Positions 1-6,167 are shown, counted from the stretch's first letter. The stretch: DNA of 7,615 nucleotides from Kiritimatiellia bacterium (GCA_007128275.1 SKXR01000119.1:1-7615); one strand, 5' to 3'. The notes: generated from the sequence alone by a model not told the origin. A program made the numbers and translations.

Positions 1-2
1 AA

Positions 3-752
3 CGGGTGGCCGGCGTGTATGAAGAGATCATCACGGCGGGCGTACATCGCGCCTCGTCGATCAAGACGGCGGAAGCCGCCAAAGTCATCGAAAACGTTCA
101 GCGCGATCTGAACATCGCGCTAATGAACGAGTTGTCCAAGATTTTCGCCCGTTTGGGATTGAACACGGCCGAGGTATTGGAGGCCGCCGCCACAAAATGG
201 AATTTTCACCGGTACCATCCGGGCTTGGTCGGCGGACACTGTATCGGTGTGGATCCCTATTACTTGACGCACCGATCCCTCCAGCTGGGCTATCATCCCG
301 AAGTCATCCTGTCCGGTCGCCGGATCAATGACACCATGGGACAGTACGTTGGCGAACTGACCATCCGCGCGTTGAACAAGGCCGGCCGGCTCCCGCGCGA
401 CGCGCACGTGTGGGTGCTGGGCCTGACGTTCAAGGAAAACGTACCTGACCTGCGCAATACGCGGGCCACGGATGTGGTCGGATATCTGAAAGGATTCGGC
501 GCCCAAGTCAGTGTATGGGAACCGTTGGTCGACAAGGACTATATTAAGAGCACGTTTGACTTGGAAACAGTTCCGTATGATGCCATTGCCGATATCGATG
601 CCGTAGTGCTCATCAACGGCCATGATGCATTCAAGGAGATCCAGTTGCAGACGCTGAAATCCCGCATGCGCACGCCGGTACTTATCGACGTAAAGAATTT
701 CTTCTCGCGCGAGGATGCGGGCGAGCTGGGCTTTGAATATGTAAGTCTGTGA
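3..752 (+). CDS. tviB: UDP-N-acetylhexosamine 6-dehydrogenase, TviB/WbpO type (C-terminal part, 5' end outside window)
   Basis: This enzyme family performs the NAD-dependent four-electron oxidation of UDP-GlcNAc or UDP-GalNAc to the uronic acid in the cytoplasm, supplying sugars for capsule, O-antigen or exopolysaccharide. Seen: the frame is open to the left edge (Arg codon at 3-5, before a GTG at 6), so about 250 residues remain of a family usually near 420-430, and the N-terminal Rossmann NAD domain lies outside the window. Counting from the GTG, the central helix motif with IKTAEAAKVIEN is at 19-30. The catalytic-Cys motif GGHCIGVDPYYL is at 76-87, with Cys79 encoded at 240-242. The C-terminal UDP-binding domain carries GLTFKENVPDLRNT near 139-152. 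The gene ends in TGA at 750-752. KWNF before the Cys motif favours the TviB/WbpO branch over UDP-glucose dehydrogenases. The symbol is family-level, and GlcNAc versus GalNAc cannot be decided. Confidence 0.93.
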   Translation, partial: RVAGVYEEIITAGVHRASSIKTAEAAKVIENVQRDLNIALMNELSKIFARLGLNTAEVLEAAATKWNFHRYHPGLVGGHCIGVDPYYLTHRSLQLGYHPEVILSGRRINDTMGQYVGELTIRALNKAGRLPRDAHVWVLGLTFKENVPDLRNTRATDVVGYLKGFGAQVSVWEPLVDKDYIKSTFDLETVPYDAIADIDAVVLINGHDAFKEIQLQTLKSRMRTPVLIDVKNFFSREDAGELGFEYVSL

Positions 753-838
753 TCGCGGTACAAGGCCGCCGGGCCGGACAGGCACGCTCCACTTTTTCCC
801 GTGTCTGACCGTCGGCCATCGTATACACTCTATCCGCC

Positions 839-1744
839 ATGAAGATCACGCCCATCATAGCGTCCCGCTTCGTTTCCGACGGCGGATCGATGTTTGGATT
901 GGTCCCGAAACCGATTTGGGCGAAGTTGATTCCCCCCGATGATCGAAACGGGATTCCGCAAAACGCCAACGTCCTGCTCGTTGAACTGGACGACGGACGC
1001 AAAGGGTTGTTCGACACCGGATGCGGCGATCCCGCGGCTTTCAGCGACAAGGAACTGGCCTTGCACAGGATGACCCGGGACTGGCCGCTGATGAACGCAC
1101 TGCAAGCGCTCGACATCCCCCCGGAAGCCATCGAATTTGTGGCGCTTACGCACCTGCACTGGGACCACGCGGGCGGGGTCGGGACGATGGCCACGGACGG
1201 ATCCACGACACTCCACTTTCCCAACGCCGTTCACTACATGCATGAACAAGAATGGGCCGACGCAAACGCCGGCGACCCGTTACTCTACAAATCATACCCG
1301 GCCGACACCATCGCGCCCTTGCATCAAGTACCGGAATCCAAGCGTGTGCTCGTGCGCGACGAGAAACCTGACATCCTGCCCGGCATCCGGATGATGCGCA
1401 GCGGAGGACACACGCGGGGACACTGCGTTATTCATCTGGAGGGGGATTCCATCGAGCTCGCGCATCCGGACGCCACCGATTTCGGTCCGTTGCGGCGCCT
1501 GATGTTCAGCGGCGACGTCTGCCCCACCCGCCATCACTTGCGCTTGGTGTTTCAGACCGCGTACGACACCTATCCGCTGGACACCCGTCGCTGGAAACGC
1601 GAATGGCTGCCCCGCGCGGCGAGCGACGGAACCGCGCTGTTCTTTGATCATGACCCCGATGCCTGCGCCGCACGCATCCAAGCGGATGAGCGAAAAGAAT
1701 ACACGGCAAGCCGCATCCTCCGGACACGGGAAAAGAAGGGGTAA
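839..1744 (+). CDS. Metallo-beta-lactamase-fold hydrolase, YtnP-like (possible lactonase)
   Basis: Seen: a 301-aa protein with the full dinuclear-metal signature of the fold. THLHWDH is at 104-110 (His105, His107, Asp109, His110), GGHTRGH at 189-195 (His191), SGD at 224-226 (Asp226), and FFDHD at 268-272 (His271). An early MFGLVPKPIW block (18-27) and a CPT-x-HH stretch after Asp226 match the layout of YtnP-type proteins, whose best-known members hydrolyse N-acyl-homoserine lactones. No signal peptide is evident, so it is probably cytoplasmic. ATG 839 is the first possible start, because an in-frame TGA at 806-808 closes the frame and no start codon lies between. The 20 bases before it contain no purine-rich Shine-Dalgarno. 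A second Met at residue 18, in the conserved block, is a less likely start. Fold and metal site are secure. The substrate is inferred only by family resemblance, and other esters or lactones are equally possible. Confidence 0.9.
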   Translation: MKITPIIASRFVSDGGSMFGLVPKPIWAKLIPPDDRNGIPQNANVLLVELDDGRKGLFDTGCGDPAAFSDKELALHRMTRDWPLMNALQALDIPPEAIEFVALTHLHWDHAGGVGTMATDGSTTLHFPNAVHYMHEQEWADANAGDPLLYKSYPADTIAPLHQVPESKRVLVRDEKPDILPGIRMMRSGGHTRGHCVIHLEGDSIELAHPDATDFGPLRRLMFSGDVCPTRHHLRLVFQTAYDTYPLDTRRWKREWLPRAASDGTALFFDHDPDACAARIQADERKEYTASRILRTREKKG

Positions 1745-1755
1745 GGCCCCCACGC

Positions 1756-1811
1756 GACACCCGTCACCCGACACGCGACACCCGACACCCGACACGCGAC
1801 ACGCGACACCC
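1756..1811. repeat. Tandem heptamer array, 8 units of GACAC(C/G)C
   Basis: Eight 7-bp units run in perfect phase with no spacer: GACACCC, GTCACCC, GACACGC, GACACCC, GACACCC, GACACGC, GACACGC, GACACCC. Variation is confined to position 6 (C or G) plus one A-to-T change in unit 2. A partial unit (CACGC) at 1751-1755 precedes the array. It fills nearly all of the 67-bp gap between two converging genes and abuts the stop codon of the minus-strand gene (1812-1814). The unit is not self-complementary, so this is not a hairpin terminator. Because 7 is not a multiple of 3 and no unit creates a stop, the minus strand reads through as a repetitive CRVSG-type peptide, which is an artefact. Heptamer tandem repeats of this general kind are known as intergenic elements in other bacteria, notably the STRR sequences of cyanobacteria. 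Their function is mostly unknown. Confidence 0.93.
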
Positions 1812-2645
1812 TCAGAACGACACATGCACCGAACTGGAGAAGCCCGACGCGCGACGGGACCGGCTGTAGCCGGGCGCGCTCATCGTGGGCATGGGACCGA
1901 AGACACGGTCTATATGCGAGGAGGCGATCGGGCGCGTCCGATGATGATGGGCGGGGACGCCGGGAATAAGGGTGACCGGCCTTGCCGGGTGCACAACATG
2001 CGGATGCCCCGTCACGAAGACCACGTTTGGTGAGGTGTAATGGGCGGTACGACTCACCCCGCTATATGACCGGGCCATGGCACGATGTTCCGCGCGCTGC
2101 AGCCGGTCTTCCAACTCGGCGATTCGTCGTTCACGGTCGCGGTCGCGCCATGCACGTTCCCGTTCGTCCTGATAGCGTTCCAGCGCAAGTGCATATTCCT
2201 CATGCACCGGAATCTCAGGATATCGGGTCCGGAATTCCCGCCAGAATGCAACCTGTTGAGAACCCGACGCGGCGAGGAACGATGGATCCGTTCGGCGCGC
2301 CTGTTTCAGCTCCCAGCCTTCCCGCAAACGCTGCATTTGTTGCTCGGCCTGAACAATTCTGCGGCGCTCCCACTCTTCACGTTCGCGGATTCGCCGCGCC
2401 TCAGCCCGCTGCGCGGATACCAGTTCCGCCTCCACGACGCGGCCTTCCTCCAGCTTCACCGTCCCGCGTTCATAGTAAAGCCATGAGATCGTCTCCGTCT
2501 TGATATATCCGTCCGGCTGCCCGAGACGTGCAAGCACCACTTCATAGGAATCGCCTACCTCCACTCCGGCATAGAGCAAGCCCGCACCCAAGACTGCTAT
2601 CGCGACGCCAAGGCTTTCGATCATCCGCGTTCTTGATGTGTTCAT
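1812..2645 (-). CDS. Exported BamE/SmpA-like protein with charged coiled-coil region
   Basis: A 277-aa protein I do not recognise as a named family over its full length. Seen: the N-terminus has basic residues (Arg5, Arg7) and a hydrophobic stretch (about 12-26), read as a signal peptide or membrane anchor with a possible cleavage site near residue 26-27. Residues 30-76 resemble the small BamE/SmpA/OmlA repeat: a VGDSYEVVLARLGQPDG segment, then an aromatic-rich strand (WLYY) and a GTVKLEEGRVVEAEL hairpin. Residues 78-192 are rich in Arg, Glu and Gln, probably long helices or coiled coil, interrupted around 118-150. The tail (193-277) is rich in Ser, His and Arg with HPHVVHP and HHH, and looks disordered. 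The start is supported by AGGGAG (2651-2656 read on the minus strand) five bases upstream. It lies 31 bp behind msrB on the same strand, so the two are probably co-transcribed. An envelope location is inferred; the function is unknown. Confidence 0.8.
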   Translation of the reverse strand: MNTSRTRMIESLGVAIAVLGAGLLYAGVEVGDSYEVVLARLGQPDGYIKTETISWLYYERGTVKLEEGRVVEAELVSAQRAEARRIREREEWERRRIVQAEQQMQRLREGWELKQARRTDPSFLAASGSQQVAFWREFRTRYPEIPVHEEYALALERYQDERERAWRDRDRERRIAELEDRLQRAEHRAMARSYSGVSRTAHYTSPNVVFVTGHPHVVHPARPVTLIPGVPAHHHRTRPIASSHIDRVFGPMPTMSAPGYSRSRRASGFSSSVHVSF

Positions 2646-2676
2646 CGGCTCTCCCTCTATTCGTTAGACGAGGGGA

Positions 2677-3195
2677 TCACTCTTTTGATTCAAAAAGAAG
2701 CGAAGCGGAGTTGATACAATAACGCAATCCGGTGGGTTCCGGACCATCCGGAAATACATGCCCAAGATGCGCATCACAGCGTGGGCAAAGCACTTCCGTA
2801 CGACGCATGAAGAAACTGCGATCCTCCTTCTCCGCCACATTCTCCTTCGCCACAGGTTCCCAGAAACTGGGCCACCCGGTCCCGGAATCGAATTTGGCCT
2901 CGGACGAGAACAAATCCAAGCCGCAACAGATGCACGTATAGATCCCGGGCTCCTTCTGCCCGTCGTAGGCTCCCGTGAAAGCGCGTTCGGTCCCTTTCTT
3001 GCGAGTGACCTTGTATTGTTCCGGGGTCAACTGCGCTTTCCATTCCTCATCCGATTTCACCACTTTATCGGTCATTACATACGCTCCTTCTTCCGCGGAA
3101 TACACGCGGATCTTTCCTTCCCCGGCTACGGCGCTGGTCAAAGCCCATACAGCACTGAAACCAATCAACAGACAGCGATATACTACGTTCGGCAT
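2677..3195 (-). CDS. msrB: Peptide-methionine (R)-S-oxide reductase MsrB, exported
   Basis: MsrB reduces the R form of methionine sulfoxide in oxidised proteins. Seen: 172 aa with an N-terminal signal peptide (hydrophobic 8-22, likely cleavage after AVA at 22-24), so this copy probably works in the periplasm. The mature MsrB domain spans about 45-170. The zinc site is Cys88/Cys91 and Cys137/Cys140 (CPRC). FDSGTGWPSF is at 102-111 and LGHVFPDGP at 144-152. The catalytic Cys160 lies in RYCINSASL. The recycling Cys that two-Cys MsrBs carry in SGCGWPSF is Thr106 here, so reduction may proceed directly by a thioredoxin-like partner; an extra Cys90 sits inside the zinc loop. The ATG is preceded by AAGGAGA (3198-3204 on the minus strand), close but good. 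It is the first gene of a probable two-gene unit with the BamE-like gene. A methionine-repair role for envelope proteins is inferred from family and signal peptide. Confidence 0.95.
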   Translation of the reverse strand: MPNVVYRCLLIGFSAVWALTSAVAGEGKIRVYSAEEGAYVMTDKVVKSDEEWKAQLTPEQYKVTRKKGTERAFTGAYDGQKEPGIYTCICCGLDLFSSEAKFDSGTGWPSFWEPVAKENVAEKEDRSFFMRRTEVLCPRCDAHLGHVFPDGPEPTGLRYCINSASLLFESKE

Positions 3196-3337
3196 AATCT
3201 CCTTTTGACGGCGATGTTTCGCACTGAAAGGCTACCCCGAAACAGGCCATTTGCAATAGCCGCTTGGTCAAATCATTCCGTTGAACGAAGCCACACAGCC
3301 GCGCGCGGGGTGGCGAACCGTCCATGGCGCGCCGTAG

Positions 3338-3365
3338 CCCGGCGAAGGCGGCCCGGTGAGCCGGG
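3338..3365. repeat. GC-rich inverted-repeat (hairpin) element
   Basis: CCCGGC at 3338-3343 is the exact reverse complement of GCCGGG at 3360-3365. Between them CCCGG (3352-3356) can alternatively pair with CCGGG (3361-3365) across the four-base loop TGAG. Two mutually exclusive stems are therefore possible on the same right arm. No T-run follows on either strand, so it does not look like an intrinsic terminator. It resembles the small palindromic intergenic elements dispersed in many bacterial genomes (REP/BIME-like in form, not in sequence). Whether it is repeated elsewhere in this genome cannot be seen here. Confidence 0.55.
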
Positions 3366-3366
3366 A

Positions 3367-3380
3367 GCGTGACTCGTGAT
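3367..3380. repeat. Two degenerate heptamers (GCGTGAC, TCGTGAT) beside the hairpin
   Basis: Directly after the hairpin the plus strand reads GCGTGAC then TCGTGAT, two adjacent 7-mers sharing CGTGA. The first differs by one base from GCGTGTC, the reverse complement of the GACACGC unit in the array at 1756-1811. This may be a small or decayed member of the same heptamer family in the opposite orientation. Two short units can arise by chance, so the assignment is tentative. Confidence 0.4.
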
Positions 3381-3472
3381 TGTGAAGGACAATGGTCTTT
3401 GCCATCTCTATCCACGCTCGGCGGCTCGGCCAGAGGCCTTGCCCTACCTGCCCTTGAACATTGTGCAGGACG

Positions 3473-4546
3473 TCAGGTCAGCCATTCCTGCAGAATCTGC
3501 GCCGCAACGGGACCGCCGCCCATACCCGGCTTTTCCTGCGGTTCCGGATTGCTCAGCACCCGCTCCAACGCCTCATGCAATACACCGCGATACAGTTGTT
3601 CCGCAGGAATGTGCTGATGTTGCAGATACCGCTGCACGGCCTCTTCAAGAATCGGATATTCCAGGAAGTCCGTCCGGTCCACATACACCATCGGTTTCCG
3701 ATTCACCACGCACTCGGACAATACGCCGAATCCGGGTTTGGTGACAACGATGTCCACCGACGCAATCACATCGGAAAACGGCATCCGCTCGCGATCGACG
3801 GGAAATAGATTCTTCCGTTTCCACTCCAAGGGACGTACCGTAAAGAACGCATATTCCTCCATGGCCTCCACTTCACGCAAGGCCTCCTCATCCCAGTCGA
3901 GCGAACTGAACGACAACAAGACCCAGCGACGGTCTGTCGGCGCCCCGGTCAACGCCGCCAAGGCGTCCCGTCGCGCCGTTCCGGGTTCCGCCACAATCGG
4001 GATATCGCGCTGGCGCGGAAACGCCGTCATCTCCTCTGCGAACGGCAGGCGCAACAACAGGTCACTCTTTGCGTAGCCTTCTTCAAATACCTGCATAACC
4101 TCCCGCCAGCGCGTATCCTGGTCGGCAAACGCGGAGTATATCCAGTTCCAGGAAAAATTGCCCACCGCCAGACGGGGAATGCCGACTTGCTCCGCGGCTT
4201 CCAGCGGGATGGAAGGAATATCGCACACCACCAGCCCCGCGTCTTGGGCACGCAGGAAGGCCGTCTCCCGGTCCAACAACTCGGATCGATGAAGAACCAG
4301 ATCCATGGCGCGTCGCAACGTTTCCGGCACATCCACCCGGACGGAGTCGAGCTGCACCATACCGACATCAAAGACGGCAGGGCGCACCACAAAAGGGATA
4401 CCGGACAGGCGGTTACGCAGAAACGTCTCGGGCAGATCGGTCACCAGCACGATCGGCGTCTCCGGATTCAATTGGTGGAATGCGCGAACAATATCGCAAG
4501 AACGCACTCCGTGGCCGTACCCATGGGCGGTGACGTAATAGAGCAA
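3473..4546 (-). CDS. GT-B glycosyltransferase-like protein, L-arabinokinase N-terminal-domain type
   Basis: Seen: 357 aa counted from a TTG at 4546-4544. The N-terminal Rossmann half opens with YYVTAHGYGHGVR (3-15), a nucleotide-sugar glycosyltransferase style glycine loop, and FSWNWIY is at 131-137. The C-terminal half has TKPGFGVLSE (269-278), the typical GT-B donor-site helix start with its Glu. The end reads GGGPVAAQILQEW (343-355). The order of blocks (HGxGH, NFSWxxIY, RLP, KxGxGxxSE, GGxxAAxILQE) matches what I recall of the N-terminal domain of plant L-arabinokinase ARA1. Here it stands alone, without the GHMP kinase domain. Donor and acceptor are unknown; no signal peptide or membrane segment is seen. 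It lies directly behind the two regulatory genes. The only good Shine-Dalgarno (4570-4565) is 18 bases from this TTG but 6 from an in-frame ATT at 4558-4556, so the true protein may start four codons earlier (M-H-P-A-L). Confidence 0.85.
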   Translation of the reverse strand: MLYYVTAHGYGHGVRSCDIVRAFHQLNPETPIVLVTDLPETFLRNRLSGIPFVVRPAVFDVGMVQLDSVRVDVPETLRRAMDLVLHRSELLDRETAFLRAQDAGLVVCDIPSIPLEAAEQVGIPRLAVGNFSWNWIYSAFADQDTRWREVMQVFEEGYAKSDLLLRLPFAEEMTAFPRQRDIPIVAEPGTARRDALAALTGAPTDRRWVLLSFSSLDWDEEALREVEAMEEYAFFTVRPLEWKRKNLFPVDRERMPFSDVIASVDIVVTKPGFGVLSECVVNRKPMVYVDRTDFLEYPILEEAVQRYLQHQHIPAEQLYRGVLHEALERVLSNPEPQEKPGMGGGPVAAQILQEWLT

Positions 4547-4564
4547 TGCGGGATGAATCGTAAG

Positions 4565-4570
4565 CTCCTT
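4565..4570 (-). promoter_or_regulatory. Shine-Dalgarno AAGGAG for the glycosyltransferase gene, pointing to an ATT start
   Basis: On the minus strand TAAGGAGC spans the stop codon (TAA, 4571-4569) of the upstream response-regulator gene, so termination and re-initiation are likely coupled. Six bases after GGAG comes ATT (4558-4556), in frame with the glycosyltransferase. The TTG start (4546-4544) is 18 bases away, too far for normal initiation, and has no purine-rich stretch of its own. No ATG or GTG lies in frame between the stop and the conserved LYYVTAHG block. Confidence 0.6.
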
Positions 4571-6167
4571 ATTCCTTGTCCAATTCCGCGCGCACCGCCT
4601 GTCCCAGCGTTTGAAGACAATACGGTTTCTGCAAATACCGGCTCAACCCCAATTTCCTCGCTTCCACGATCCGGCTATATTCCGCAAAACCGCTCACCAG
4701 AATGGCTTTCTGGCCCGGACAAATCTCCAGGATCTGCTTATAGGCCTCCAAGCCATCAAACGCGTCACCCAGAACCAGATCCAGTATGGCGAGATCGATT
4801 TTCCAGCGACCACCGCTCTTCCGGGCTTCACGGAACCGTTCAATGGCTGACGGTCCATCTTCCGCCGTAATCACATGGTATCCCAATCGCTGAAGAAGCT
4901 CTGCAGCCATTTCCCGGTGTGCCTTGCTATCGTCGAGCACGAGGACCGTCTCGTGTCCCGAGTAATCTTCGCTATCGGCCGGCCCGGTGTCCTGGCTGTG
5001 TCCTGCCGCGGGGAAATAAAGCGTATAGGTTGTTCCGGCGCCTTCCCGGTACTGTATGTCGACGAATCCGCGATGTTCCTGCAAGACGCGGTAGACCACA
5101 CTCAGGCTCAACCCCGTACTACTTACGCGATCGCCCACTTTGCGCGGCTGAAATGGTTCGAATACGCGCTCCAAGTCCTGCGCGGGTTGATCGGGCGCCG
5201 TGTCTTGAATCTTGACCGCCACGAACAAGCCGCCTTCGCCGCCGCCGAATTCCCCGTTACCCGGTTCCACCTGTTCCGCGCGCAGGGACATGGAGAGTTC
5301 GCCTCCGTCGGGCATCCCTTCCAGGGCGTGCACCACCAGGTTCTTGATCACCGCTTCGATTTGCGTCGAGGATCCGTTCACGCGAGGCAATTGCGCGTCG
5401 GCGGAGTACAAGAATTTCACTCGCGGCGCCAACCGTTTCAGTTTCTCCACTTCATCGGATCGCAAGTACTCATGGACGATGTCCTCGAGTTGCAACAGCT
5501 CCACGCGCAGTTGAGCGCCATGCCCGATCGTATGCAAATCCCGGATAAGCGCATCCGCCTTGCGCGCGGCATAGTTGATTTCATCCGCATGCTCAAGCGC
5601 AGGATGATCGCTCGGAAGCACCTGCACAAGTTCCGCATGACAACGGAACATGGGTTCCAACACATCCGCGAGATATTCCGACACGCCGTCGGCCAATCGG
5701 CCCAGCGAAACCATGCGCTGTTCGCGAATCCATCGTTTCTGCACTTCATCGCGTCGTTCCCGCTCTTTGCGCCGGTCCGACTGCAGCGTGCGGCGCAACC
5801 GCGCATCGTCCAACACCGTCCGGACCCGCTGACGAATGACATCCGAATCGGCGGGTTTTTGGATAAAATCGTTGGCGCCGGAACGTACGGCGGCCAAGGC
5901 GCGGCCGACCGTGCCGTGCCCCGTGATGATGACAAAGGCCACGTCGGGCAGCTGTCGGCGCACGCGATGCAGCAAATCCATGCCGTCCATTTCCACCATG
6001 ACCAAATCTGACAGAATGAGATGAACGGGCTCGCGATCGAGGGCCGACAAAGCCTCCTCCGCCGACGAGGCCGTGAGGACGTCGTACCCCTCGCCTTCCA
6101 GGTCCAGCGCCAACCCGGTGCGAACCATTTCGTCATCGTCCACAATCAGTATGCGTTCGGTTGTCAT
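4569..6167 (-). CDS. Dual-receiver protein with degenerate histidine-kinase core (REC-pseudoHK-REC)
   Basis: A 532-aa soluble signalling protein. REC1 (about 4-122) has the acidic pair Asp10/Asp11, phospho-acceptor Asp54, Thr82 and Lys104. A charged linker (about 125-150) leads to a DHp-like segment beginning SLGRLADGVSEYL (154-166), where the usual His is Glu164 and the usual Asn positions are Ala167/Asp168. The HATPase-like part (about 225-387) has NLVVHALEGMPDGG at 276-289, with His280 in place of the metal-binding Asn. The G1 box reads DTAPDQP (322-328) and lacks both glycines. FEPF (336-339) is kept, and the G2 box reads SSTGLSL (349-355). REC2 (about 405-530) has Asp412/Asp413, phospho-acceptor Asp463, Ser492 and Lys514. 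There is no DNA-binding or other output domain. The ATG overlaps the stop of the upstream kinase gene (ATGA, 6167-6164), implying translational coupling. I infer that both receivers can be phosphorylated by a partner and that the kinase core is inactive. Confidence 0.93.
   Translation of the reverse strand: MTTERILIVDDDEMVRTGLALDLEGEGYDVLTASSAEEALSALDREPVHLILSDLVMVEMDGMDLLHRVRRQLPDVAFVIITGHGTVGRALAAVRSGANDFIQKPADSDVIRQRVRTVLDDARLRRTLQSDRRKERERRDEVQKRWIREQRMVSLGRLADGVSEYLADVLEPMFRCHAELVQVLPSDHPALEHADEINYAARKADALIRDLHTIGHGAQLRVELLQLEDIVHEYLRSDEVEKLKRLAPRVKFLYSADAQLPRVNGSSTQIEAVIKNLVVHALEGMPDGGELSMSLRAEQVEPGNGEFGGGEGGLFVAVKIQDTAPDQPAQDLERVFEPFQPRKVGDRVSSTGLSLSVVYRVLQEHRGFVDIQYREGAGTTYTLYFPAAGHSQDTGPADSEDYSGHETVLVLDDSKAHREMAAELLQRLGYHVITAEDGPSAIERFREARKSGGRWKIDLAILDLVLGDAFDGLEAYKQILEICPGQKAILVSGFAEYSRIVEARKLGLSRYLQKPYCLQTLGQAVRAELDKE

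Larger units (their letters stand above)
3196..3472. other. Non-coding region between the msrB unit and the glycosyltransferase gene
   Basis: 277 bp without a convincing gene. It should contain the promoter of msrB and the 3' end of the kinase-glycosyltransferase operon. Reading the minus strand, a TTGACC hexamer lies at 3271-3266, but I find no good -10 hexamer at a proper distance, so no promoter is called. It also holds the AscI-like palindrome GGCGCGCC (3326-3333), the GC-rich hairpin element and the two heptamers described separately. Closer to the glycosyltransferase stop there are only short inverted repeats (for example GGCC-AGA-GGCC around 3428-3438) without a T-tract, so no intrinsic terminator is evident. 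Confidence 0.6.

Noticed and set aside
120..785. Minus-strand open frame opposite the sugar dehydrogenase
   Set aside because: Antisense to the conserved catalytic-Cys motif and other family blocks; no domain recognised.
765..797. Intrinsic terminator after the sugar dehydrogenase (GGCC-GCCG-GGCC followed by a T5 run)
   Set aside because: The stem is only 4 bp and the T-run is more than a dozen bases downstream of it, so the geometry is wrong.
1751..1811. CRISPR array
   Set aside because: Units are only 7 bp with no spacers, so this is a simple tandem repeat; no cas genes are present.
1292..1825. Minus-strand open frame reading through the heptamer array (repetitive CRVSG peptide)
   Set aside because: The repeat produces an open frame only because no unit contains a stop in any phase; the rest is antisense to the metallo-hydrolase gene.
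3240..3271. Promoter for msrB built on TTGACC (minus strand, 3271-3266)
   Set aside because: No -10 hexamer with acceptable match at 16-18 bp spacing; left uncalled.
2758..3372. Plus-strand open frame opposite msrB and into the non-coding region
   Set aside because: Shadow of msrB, whose zinc and catalytic motifs fix the minus strand as coding; no family resemblance in the plus-strand translation.
5100..5700. Frameshift or sequencing damage as the cause of the altered kinase boxes in the dual-receiver gene
   Set aside because: The frame stays open and flanking family residues (SLGRLA, NLVV, MPDGG, FEPF, LSVVY, GTTYTLYFP) remain aligned on both sides of each altered box, so the changes are substitutions in frame.
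4875..6011. Long plus-strand open frame (378 codons) opposite the dual-receiver gene
   Set aside because: Antisense shadow of a gene with clear REC motifs and GC-biased codons; its translation shows no recognisable domain, and no ribosome binding site is evident.
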